From Rickettsia typhi (GTDB lineage Bacteria; Pseudomonadota; Alphaproteobacteria; Rickettsiales; Deianiraeaceae), in the NCBI GenBank assembly GCA_945878495.1, contig CAMCTP010000056.1:1-5801 (forward strand): a DNA stretch of 5,801 bases, read 5' to 3'. Position numbers and translations under genes: made by a program. The notes below the pieces were generated by a model. The model did not search any database and was not told the DNA's origin. It worked only from the letters and a program-made list of their open reading frames with translations. Shown here in pieces: positions 1-5,650 of the stretch. Within the stretch, counting starts at the first letter, position 1, and each line of letters begins with the position of its first letter.

Positions 1-1
1 T

Positions 2-25
2 AAGTCAAAAGCTATTGACTGGTAA
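2..25 (+). other. Possible end of an upstream gene overlapping rnpA
   Basis: One frame entering from the left edge stays open and ends KSKAIDW-stop at the TAA of 23-25, sharing one base with the rnpA ATG (TAATG). Such overlaps are typical of translationally coupled genes, which is the only reason to record it. Seven residues are too few to identify a protein. They do not resemble the usual L34 tail, so this is probably not a second rpmH. The other frames stop at 1-3 and 16-18, or run on to a stop at 69-71. Confidence 0.2.
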
Positions 26-354
26 TGATAATAAAATCAGGAGAAATAGCAATAAAAACCAACCCCGATAAAGCTCTTATTTCAAAGCTCTCAAAATCAA
101 AAAACAAGAAAGTAGTTGGTTCACTGATAATAAAATATTGCGATTCAGATTCACTGTCTCTGTGCATATCGGTATCGAAGAAAATTTCCAAACTTGCAAC
201 CGATCGTAATTATATTAAACGTTATATCAGGAGCGCTTTCTTACAGTATTGCATAATGAAAAATATAACAAATATCGCTTTTTACATTGTTGTGACAAAC
301 AAAAAGATGCCGAAAAGCCTTGAAGCTATTCTCGCTGCAGAACTAAATTTTTAG
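25..354 (+). CDS. rnpA: Ribonuclease P protein component
   Basis: This is the small basic protein (109 aa) that binds RNase P RNA and helps it remove 5' leaders from pre-tRNAs in the cytoplasm. The family signature lies at residues 49-69: SVSKK followed by a basic stretch and RNYIKR. The usual form is RNRxKR, so the third position is Tyr instead of Arg. The closing strand IAFYIVVTNKK (84-94) matches the family's conserved 'D.VVIARK' segment. The N-terminal third is poorly conserved, lacking the clear Arg-Phe of many homologues, but total length is normal. The start is the only ATG before the conserved core; a stop lies three codons upstream. It overlaps a possible upstream stop (TAATG), so coupling to an upstream gene is possible. 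Its stop overlaps that of the convergent transporter gene. Unusually, rpmH is not directly upstream. The identity is fairly sure from the RNR-type motif. Confidence 0.85.
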   Translation: MIIKSGEIAIKTNPDKALISKLSKSKNKKVVGSLIIKYCDSDSLSLCISVSKKISKLATDRNYIKRYIRSAFLQYCIMKNITNIAFYIVVTNKKMPKSLEAILAAELNF

Positions 355-1550
355 CAACCAATTACTTTCTTAAATTTAACATCTTTGATGAATAAACAAA
401 GAGTTAAAAAAAGTGCAAGAAATTCCATGCAAACCATTACCAAAGCCGTAGATCTAAAATCATCTGTATAAAAATACGATGATAATTGCATGCCAACTGC
501 TGCAAATATACTTTTACCGATATTTATCATAGATGATGTAATGCTTTTTAAATGAGGTACTGAATTAATAGCAAAAACATAAAGAGTATTGATTGTAACA
601 ACCGCCCCGACTGATAAAATTACAATTGTTAATGTAAAATAAGCTGGATGCGAAAAAGGCTTAAATAGCAATGCGTAAAGCATGATTGCCAAAAATAAAA
701 GAATTAGAAATATACTTGCACAGTAGCAATATTTAATGTTTTTCTGATTAACAAAAAAGCCGCTTAAAATCGAGCAAACCCCAAATGACAAAACCAAAAT
801 TCCCTGATAAAATCCAAAATCTTCAATTTTAACACCCATTGATTTTATTAAAATTAGAGGAGCCATTCCTACAAAGCAATAATACAAACCTATAGATATA
901 GTAACAGCGAAAATTGCTATCATTGATGATTTATTTCGAAAAACCTCCGCATATCCAGAGAAAAACCCATCAGATTTTTTCACTCCCTTTGAATCTTTTT
1001 TTTGATCATTCTCCAAATTAAAGTAATTAAAACAAACAGCAAGAATGCCAAGTACAATCAGAGCAAGAAAAGTGCCACGCCAACCCATATAGATAGTCAT
1101 ATAAGCCCCAAGTAGCGGTGCTACGCATATACTGAGCGTTGATGCTCCAGCTAAAAAATTTACAGCCTGCTGCTGTTTTTCGGGTTTAAATTTATCAAAT
1201 ACAAACAACGTTATAAGGCTCATCGGCGCCGATACGCCAATTCCTTGAATCACCCTTGCAACTAAAAGAGTGGCGTATGAATTTGCAAAAATACAACAAA
1301 CGGTTCCAATTAAAAAGATATAAAAACCAATTTCAATAACTTTTTTTTTACCATATTTATCGCTAAAAGCTCCGACAAATATTAACGCTACGCAATTTGC
1401 TAAAACATTAGCACTTAACAATCCCTCGGTTTGAAATTCTGTTAAGCTAAAAAAATCTTGAATTTCCGGAAATGCTGGAACGCAAATATCTATCTCCGCA
1501 GAAGCTACAAAGCTGGAAAATATTAATGTGAAAAAAAACCACCATTTCAT
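351..1550 (-). CDS. MFS transporter, Bcr/CflA-type drug exporter
   Basis: This 399-residue inner-membrane protein has the length and hydrophobic pattern of a 12-helix major facilitator. The start EIDICVPAFPEI (19-30) matches the conserved first helix of the Bcr/CflA drug:H+ antiporters (typically TDMYLPALP). Motif A is clear at 60-70 (GAFSDKYGKKK) in the loop between helices 2 and 3. RVIQGIG at 99-105 carries the helix-4 Arg of motif B. A motif C-like, Gly/Pro-containing helix 5 with APLLGAY (144-150) follows, then MGWRGTF (155-161), also typical of the family. A charged central loop lies at about 180-205. The substrate cannot be read from sequence; family members export chloramphenicol, bicyclomycin, sulfonamides or metabolites. 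It starts 5 bases after the TPR gene, so it is probably the last gene of the rpmH operon. Its stop overlaps the rnpA stop, leaving no room for a separate terminator. Confidence 0.88.
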   Translation of the reverse strand: MKWWFFFTLIFSSFVASAEIDICVPAFPEIQDFFSLTEFQTEGLLSANVLANCVALIFVGAFSDKYGKKKVIEIGFYIFLIGTVCCIFANSYATLLVARVIQGIGVSAPMSLITLFVFDKFKPEKQQQAVNFLAGASTLSICVAPLLGAYMTIYMGWRGTFLALIVLGILAVCFNYFNLENDQKKDSKGVKKSDGFFSGYAEVFRNKSSMIAIFAVTISIGLYYCFVGMAPLILIKSMGVKIEDFGFYQGILVLSFGVCSILSGFFVNQKNIKYCYCASIFLILLFLAIMLYALLFKPFSHPAYFTLTIVILSVGAVVTINTLYVFAINSVPHLKSITSSMINIGKSIFAAVGMQLSSYFYTDDFRSTALVMVCMEFLALFLTLCLFIKDVKFKKVIGC

Positions 1551-1555
1551 AAATT

Positions 1556-2275
1556 TTACTTTGCTAGGCAGGAATCTGATTTAATTCTACATTTTGCAAT
1601 TAAATTTTCATATGCTTTGTTATGAGGATTTAGCTCATCTGTCTCTAGAGCTCTACTTGCAAAAAATATTGCTTCATAGTACATATCAAGTTTTTCATAC
1701 TCGATAGCTAATGCAAAATTCAAATTTGCAATATCTACATGGTAATCAAAATGAGCATTTGATGTCATAGATATAATTTTTTTGTACTGCTCTACAAATC
1801 CGATAAAATCTTTTATTTCAAAACATTTTTCTGCTGTAGAATAAAGAGAATTGATTGCTTGATTATTAATTGATTCATTTTTTGTTTTGTTATTTACTCT
1901 ATGGTTAAATAGAAAAGCTTCGGTATCTTCTATCAAATTATATGGTATATACTCCATCAACCCTTCAATATAAGAAGATTCGTAAATGTTTCTTAATCTA
2001 AAAGATTCTCTAAAATCGTCTTGAAAATCTGATGATTGCATTAAGAATTTAGCAAACCCTCTAGCATAGTAGCTATCTGCATTTTCCCTGTATATAGATA
2101 TTGATTTGTTAAAACAATCTATTGAGTCACTAAACTTTCCAGATTTTAAAAGACCGCATCCAAGATTAAAGTATTCATAAGATCCCTGATAATGAAACTC
2201 TGAATGAAAAGAAGAAATATCGAGTATCTTATTTTTTAGATTTTTGATTATGTCTTGTTGTTTAGCATCAGACAT
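1556..2275 (-). CDS. TPR-repeat protein of unknown function
   Basis: I do not recognise a named family for this 239-residue protein. It has no signal peptide or membrane segment and looks cytoplasmic. One convincing tetratricopeptide repeat lies near residues 33-66 (SYEYFNLGCGLLKSGKFSDS, then CFNKSISIY). A second begins at 67 (ADSYYARGFAKF) but is interrupted by an acidic insert. Helical-pair repeats resume at about 150-172 and 181-214, where ALAIEYEKLDMYYEAIFFAS and RALE give the typical TPR pattern. TPR arrays bind proteins, so a scaffold or co-chaperone role is possible, but nothing here names a partner. It starts 7 bases after the rpmH stop and ends 5 bases before the transporter, so it should be co-transcribed with both. 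No strong ribosome binding site is visible. The frame stays open upstream across part of rpmH without an ATG, GTG or TTG, so this ATG is the sensible start. Confidence 0.75.
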   Translation of the reverse strand: MSDAKQQDIIKNLKNKILDISSFHSEFHYQGSYEYFNLGCGLLKSGKFSDSIDCFNKSISIYRENADSYYARGFAKFLMQSSDFQDDFRESFRLRNIYESSYIEGLMEYIPYNLIEDTEAFLFNHRVNNKTKNESINNQAINSLYSTAEKCFEIKDFIGFVEQYKKIISMTSNAHFDYHVDIANLNFALAIEYEKLDMYYEAIFFASRALETDELNPHNKAYENLIAKCRIKSDSCLAK

Positions 2276-2282
2276 ATAAATT

Positions 2283-2426
2283 CTATTCGTCAGATGATGA
2301 TAGTTTTGTTCTTCCTTTTTGTCTTCTTCTTCTAAGAACGGCTCTACCTCCGGCAGTTTTCATTCTAGCTCTGAATCCGCACATTCTTCTTCTTTTTATT
2401 TTACTTGGGTTGTATGTTATTGACAT
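2283..2426 (-). CDS. rpmH: 50S ribosomal protein L34
   Basis: This short gene encodes 47 residues and is unmistakable. It opens MSITYNPSKIKRRR, continues MCGFRARMKTAGGRAVLRRR and ends RQKGRTKLSSSDE. The pattern (T-Y-x-P-S-K, then GFRARM.T.GGR.VL.RRR.KGR..L) is the L34 signature of the small basic protein buried in 23S rRNA in the large subunit. Two details differ from the common form: MCGF replaces the usual RHGF, and the tail carries an extra SSSDE. Length is close to the family's typical 44-46. The start ATG sits about 15 bases after a predicted transcription start. It is the first gene of a leftward operon with the TPR protein and the MFS exporter. Normally rnpA follows rpmH directly; here the TPR gene takes that place and rnpA lies far away on the other strand. 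Confidence 0.95.
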   Translation of the reverse strand: MSITYNPSKIKRRRMCGFRARMKTAGGRAVLRRRRQKGRTKLSSSDE

Positions 2427-2447
2427 AAATACTTTACATGATAGTTT

Positions 2448-2476
2448 ATATTAAAAATCAATTTGTTATTAGTCAA
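2448..2476 (-). promoter_or_regulatory. Predicted sigma-70-type promoter for rpmH operon
   Basis: Reading leftward, TTGACT (2476-2471, five of six matches to the -35 consensus) is followed after 17 bases by TAATAT (2453-2448, four of six matches to the -10). An overlapping TATAAA is a second -10 option, but its spacing of 20 is long. Transcription would start near 2441, leaving a leader of about 15 bases before the rpmH ATG. In AT-rich DNA, -10 matches arise by chance; the good -35 and the position immediately before a divergent gene support this one. I saw no equally good promoter for fabZ in the same interval. Confidence 0.45.
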
Positions 2477-2538
2477 GAAAAAAGTTGCAAATAAAAAAAA
2501 TTGATAACACTAATGTCCGAAGAGTTTTGCTAAAAACA

Positions 2539-2985
2539 ATGAATTTTGAAGAAATAAAAGCACTTTTACCTCATAGATACCCAATGTTATTGGTTGACAA
2601 AGTTATTGAGTTTGAAAAAAGCAAATACATTAAAACGCTAAAAAATGTCTCTGGAAATGAAGAATTTTTTGTCGGACATTTTCCATCTGAAGCTATAATG
2701 CCTGGGGTTCTGATTGTTGAGTCTATGGCGCAATCATGTGCAATATTAACCATGAAATCTTTTGCCGATGAAAATGGTGATATGTCTGAAATAAAAGGTA
2801 AATCCGTATATTTCATGTCAATCGAAAATGCTAAATTTCGAGCAAAAGTAGTACCGGGAGATGCAATAATTCACACAGCCACGCTAACAAAACAAAAGGG
2901 TAAAATATGCAAGTTCGACATCAAAACACATGTTGGCGAAAGCTTGGTTGCTGAAGCATCTATAATGGCCATGATAGCTGATTAA
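2539..2985 (+). CDS. fabZ: 3-hydroxyacyl-ACP dehydratase FabZ
   Basis: FabZ dehydrates (R)-3-hydroxyacyl-ACP to trans-2-enoyl-ACP in type II fatty acid elongation in the cytoplasm. From this ATG the protein is 148 residues, the normal size for this hotdog-fold enzyme. Conserved elements are LLPHRYPMLLVDKV (9-22), the catalytic His in FFVGHFP (His47), and the catalytic Glu in PGVLIVESMAQ (Glu61). AKFRAKVVPGD (98-108) is the usual substrate-side strand, followed by a C-terminal SIMAMIA strand. The frame also opens at a TTG at 2485, adding 18 residues (MQIKKIDNTNVRRVLLKT); I prefer the ATG because known FabZ proteins begin near MNFEEI, but neither start has a strong ribosome binding site. It is the first gene of the rightward operon, 14 bases before lpxA, with which it competes for 3-hydroxyacyl-ACP. 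In many Proteobacteria lpxD precedes it; here rpmH diverges instead. Confidence 0.95.
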   Translation: MNFEEIKALLPHRYPMLLVDKVIEFEKSKYIKTLKNVSGNEEFFVGHFPSEAIMPGVLIVESMAQSCAILTMKSFADENGDMSEIKGKSVYFMSIENAKFRAKVVPGDAIIHTATLTKQKGKICKFDIKTHVGESLVAEASIMAMIAD

Positions 2986-2999
2986 TTTAAAAAGTAAAT

Positions 3000-3782
3000 A
3001 TGAACCTAATTCACCCAACAGCAATAATAAATAAAAACATCAGGCTAGGTAAAAATGTAAAAATAGGAGCTTACTGCGTTCTTGAAAGTGAGGATCTTGA
3101 GATTAGTGATAACACGGAATTAAAAGCCCATATATATATATCTTGTCCAACTAAAATAGGTAAAAATAATACAATATACCCATTTACATCCATTAGTGAA
3201 CCACAGGATAAAAAATATGCAGGCGAAAAAACATACGTTGTAATTGGTGATAACAATATAATTAGAGAAAATGTAACCATAAACAATGGAACAAATTACA
3301 AAGATATGACGACGAAAATAGGAAACAATAACCTAATAATGTCAATGTCGCATATAGCTCATGACTGTAAAATTGGTAATGATATCGTTATATCAAATGG
3401 ATCTCAACTTGCCGGACATGTTGAAATTCACGACAATGTAATTATTGGCGGAATGAGTGGAATATTACAATTCTCTATTATCGGTGGACACAGTATGATA
3501 GGTGGAATGAGCAGCGTAAGGGGTCACATTCCTCCATTTTCGGTATTCAAAGGCGATAAAATTGCCGGAGTAAATATAATAGGCTTAAGAAGAAAAGGTT
3601 TTTCAAATGAAGAAATTTTCGCAATCATCGATATTTTTAAAAACCTTGCGGACAAGGAATCAACTCTTGAGACAAAGTTAAAGCTAATAGAAAAATCAAA
3701 CGACAAACATATATCAAAAATATATAGATTTTTGAACGAATTACCAGCAAATAAAAACCTCAAATTAGCTGATTTTTGGTAA
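3000..3782 (+). CDS. lpxA: UDP-N-acetylglucosamine acyltransferase LpxA
   Basis: LpxA transfers an (R)-3-hydroxyacyl chain from ACP to the 3-OH of UDP-GlcNAc, the first step of lipid A synthesis. The 260-residue length is normal. Residues 1-180 form the hexapeptide-repeat left-handed beta-helix, beginning IHPTAII; a helical C-terminal domain follows from about 195. By alignment to E. coli LpxA from memory, SHIAHD (117-122) holds His118 and the catalytic base His121 (E. coli His122 and His125). AGH at 138-140 gives His140 (E. coli His144). SEPQDKKY (66-73) and IRENVTI (88-94) are substrate-side motifs. GVNIIGLRRKGF (190-201) matches the conserved nucleotide-binding turn. Gly169 sits at the E. 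coli Gly173 chain-length position, which would suit a long (about C14) acyl chain. Leu156 replaces E. coli His160. The next gene starts one base after its stop, so the two are probably coupled. Confidence 0.95.
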   Translation: MNLIHPTAIINKNIRLGKNVKIGAYCVLESEDLEISDNTELKAHIYISCPTKIGKNNTIYPFTSISEPQDKKYAGEKTYVVIGDNNIIRENVTINNGTNYKDMTTKIGNNNLIMSMSHIAHDCKIGNDIVISNGSQLAGHVEIHDNVIIGGMSGILQFSIIGGHSMIGGMSSVRGHIPPFSVFKGDKIAGVNIIGLRRKGFSNEEIFAIIDIFKNLADKESTLETKLKLIEKSNDKHISKIYRFLNELPANKNLKLADFW

Positions 3783-3783
3783 A

Positions 3784-4122
3784 ATGTTTTCTTTTGTACC
3801 AGCATACATAGCATATTCAATAATACTAACACTTGGAATTGTTGGTGTAATTTTTTCAAATAATCTTGTTAAAAAAATACTTTGCCTTAATATCATACAA
3901 GCTGGGTGTCTTTTATTTTATGTATCAATATGCTATGGCACAGATCTTAGGCCCCCGATAATAAAAGATGGCGTTGTGGAGATAATTGTAAATCCACTTC
4001 CACAGGTTCTTATGCTAACAGCCATAGTAGTTGGTCTTGCAACAACAACAATTGGACTGGCAATAGTGATGAAAATTGCAAAATTGCACAAAACAATATA
4101 TAGATCTGAAATAGATAAATAA
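3784..4122 (+). CDS. mrpC: MrpC/MnhC-type cation:proton antiporter subunit
   Basis: This is a 112-residue inner-membrane protein with three predicted helices, at about 5-25, 32-51 and 75-97. It belongs to the NuoK/MrpC family. The MrpC branch is indicated by the loop RPPI (56-59) and by the segment NPLPQVLMLTAIVVGLATT (70-88), which is the MrpC hallmark (DPLPQALVLTAIVI). NuoK proteins lack the PLPQ element. In Mrp/Mnh complexes this subunit supports Na+/H+ exchange and sits beside MrpD. It begins one base after lpxA (TAA-A-ATG), without a clear ribosome binding site, so its translation may be coupled to lpxA. The next gene, 12 bases on, is its natural structural partner. No other Mrp subunit (A, B, E, F or G) is in the window. 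The family is secure; calling it a functional antiporter component is inference. Confidence 0.85.
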   Translation: MFSFVPAYIAYSIILTLGIVGVIFSNNLVKKILCLNIIQAGCLLFYVSICYGTDLRPPIIKDGVVEIIVNPLPQVLMLTAIVVGLATTTIGLAIVMKIAKLHKTIYRSEIDK

Positions 4123-4134
4123 TTTTTCATTATT

Positions 4135-5556
4135 ATGTACATACAGTTAATATCGATATTATTTAGCCTCATCGCAATATTAACAAACTCAATGATTTTT
4201 AATAAAGATAAGCTGAACTCCGAAATGAAAATCAGAAAATCTTTCATACTTTCATCATCCTTATTGCTATTCATATCAATTACATATTTTGGTCATCAAA
4301 TTAACGGTGAATTTTTGAATCTCAGCATAATAAATGGCATCGTTATATCTCTTGGATCAACAAAGCTTGGAGCTATATTTGCAGTTCTAACAAATTTTAT
4401 TACCCTGCTTGTTGCTATTGAGCTGTACGATGAAAAAAAAACTTTTAATTCAAGAGCTGCTATCAGTCTAATTCAGCTAACCAATATTTGCTTAATGGGG
4501 TGTTTTTTTTCCAGAGATTTATTATCATTTTTTATTTTCTTTGAAATCTCAATAGTTCCAATATTTTTCATAATTTTAATTTTTGGTGGCAAGGAGAAAA
4601 TATTAGCCGCACGACAATTTTTTATATATACCATCGCAGGATCTCTTTTAATATTGACGGCAATTTGCTACCTTGCTTCAATAACAGGATCGGTAAATCC
4701 CGAAGATATAAAGGCATCACTTAATTTTACAAATACATCCGGTGGCGTAAAATTGTTTTTGTGCTCTATTTTGGTAATTGGATTTTTTATCAAAATACCA
4801 ACCTTTCCATTTCACACATGGCTACCACTTGCTCACGTTCAAGCGCCAACATTTGGCTCAATGATGCTTGCCGGAATATTAATTAAACTTGGTGGATTCG
4901 GTATTATTCAATTCGTATTGCCGATTTTCCAAGATCAAATAGAAATTTTACGACCATATTTTTTGACCATCGGGCTGATATCGTTAATCTATGCATCAGC
5001 TATATGTTTTGCACAAAAAGATATCAAAAAACTAATCGCATACTCATCAATAGCACACATGTCCTATGTAGTATTTGGAATTTTTTCCGGTGAAACCTAC
5101 GGCGTAAATGGTGCAGTTTTTCAAATGATCAGCCATGGAGTTGTTTCGGCTGGTTTGTTTTATATGGTATCAATTATATACAAAAGATTTCATACTAGAG
5201 ATATAGAGGCATACGGAAGACTTTATGAAGCGAATCGAGATTACGCAAAAGTATTTCTTCTACTCTCCTTTGCATCATGCGGGCTACCTGGAACGATTGG
5301 ATTTATCGGAGAACTATTGACCGTAATATCCCTTGCAAAATATTCCTTTATTACCATGACAATTGCCGCATCGGGAACCTTGCTTGGTGCAATTTACATG
5401 CTAAATCTTAATAGAAAATTACTATTTTCACATCCTGAAATGAATATTTCATCATTTACTCCACTGACACATTCAGAAAAAGCAAATTTAGCCATATTGT
5501 CAATAGTAACTATATTATTTGGTATTTTTCCAAGTTTAATATTAGATTTAATCTAG
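4135..5556 (+). CDS. NuoM/MrpD-type proton-translocating membrane subunit
   Basis: This 473-residue, roughly 14-helix membrane protein is of the proton-translocating antiporter-like family shared by complex I (NuoL/M/N) and Mrp antiporters (MrpA/D). It is closest in style to NuoM: FFEISIVPIFFIILIFGG (135-152), IPTFPFHTWLPLAHVQAPT (221-239), then KKLIAYSSIAHMSYVVFGIF (298-317) and GLPGTIGFIGE (383-393). By alignment to E. coli NuoM, Glu137, Lys220, Lys251 and Glu393 correspond to Glu144, Lys234, Lys265 and Glu407, so the proton path looks intact. One oddity is LPLAH at 230-234 where NuoM usually has LPDAH. Length is slightly short of NuoM (about 500). The MrpC gene lies 12 bases upstream, which favours a MrpD-like role in an antiporter or a stand-alone proton module. 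It could instead be a true nuoM, since nuoK, nuoL and nuoN are not visible here. It ends before a convergent gyrA remnant. Confidence 0.85.
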   Translation: MYIQLISILFSLIAILTNSMIFNKDKLNSEMKIRKSFILSSSLLLFISITYFGHQINGEFLNLSIINGIVISLGSTKLGAIFAVLTNFITLLVAIELYDEKKTFNSRAAISLIQLTNICLMGCFFSRDLLSFFIFFEISIVPIFFIILIFGGKEKILAARQFFIYTIAGSLLILTAICYLASITGSVNPEDIKASLNFTNTSGGVKLFLCSILVIGFFIKIPTFPFHTWLPLAHVQAPTFGSMMLAGILIKLGGFGIIQFVLPIFQDQIEILRPYFLTIGLISLIYASAICFAQKDIKKLIAYSSIAHMSYVVFGIFSGETYGVNGAVFQMISHGVVSAGLFYMVSIIYKRFHTRDIEAYGRLYEANRDYAKVFLLLSFASCGLPGTIGFIGELLTVISLAKYSFITMTIAASGTLLGAIYMLNLNRKLLFSHPEMNISSFTPLTHSEKANLAILSIVTILFGIFPSLILDLI

Positions 5557-5650
5557 TATTTGCTGGGTAAATTTCATCAGTCCAAAGAATTACACCTACT
5601 GCTAAAATTAATTTATTTGACATCAGATAATAAATTCATCATTAAATAAT
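5557..5650 (-). pseudogene. Possible decayed continuation of gyrA
   Basis: After the TAA that ends the gyrA frame, three more in-frame stops follow (5642-5644, 5639-5641, 5636-5638). Beyond them the same frame reads NKLILAVGVILWTDEI (5617-5570). That resembles the GyrA segment after the stop point, typically DKLIAVGVCTDEDEI. The number of codons between 'FENIN' and 'KLI' is 13, the same as the distance in E. coli GyrA (TAGKVAIKLVDGD before ELI). Match and spacing together suggest a remnant rather than unrelated spacer. The resemblance is short, needs a one-residue insertion, and the 13 intervening codons show no similarity, so chance cannot be excluded. Confidence 0.35.

Noticed and set aside
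3..71. Frame +3 at the left edge as the end of a second rpmH (it reads SQKLLTGNDNK and stops at 69-71).
   Set aside because: It would overlap rnpA heavily, has no clear L34 pattern, and a complete rpmH exists at 2283-2426.
1340..1350. T-run inside the MFS gene as a terminator or frameshift site.
   Set aside because: No GC-rich stem precedes it, and the reading frame through it is intact, encoding the Lys run of motif A (KYGKKK).
2427..2538. Replication origin near rpmH.
   Set aside because: rpmH is often near oriC, but I see no DnaA-box cluster of the TTATCCACA type and no dnaA, dnaN or parAB genes; the region is only a short divergent promoter gap.
2571..2816. Antisense open frame of 81 codons within fabZ.
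   Set aside because: It lies opposite the conserved FabZ catalytic region, shows no protein family pattern and is a by-product of coding on the other strand. The same applies to the antisense frames in lpxA and mrpC (3071-3286, 3524-3859, 3933-4274).
3129..3141. Short TA-repeat run inside lpxA as a possible slippage or phase-variation site.
   Set aside because: Only about six TA units, in frame and coding for ordinary beta-helix residues (HIYIS); nothing else suggests switching.
5610..5636. Inverted repeat AATTTATT / AATAAATT with an 11-base loop between the NuoM-like gene and gyrA, as a terminator.
   Set aside because: The arms are purely A/T, there is no following T-run in either direction, and such repeats are expected by chance in this base composition. 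It also lies inside the possible gyrA remnant.
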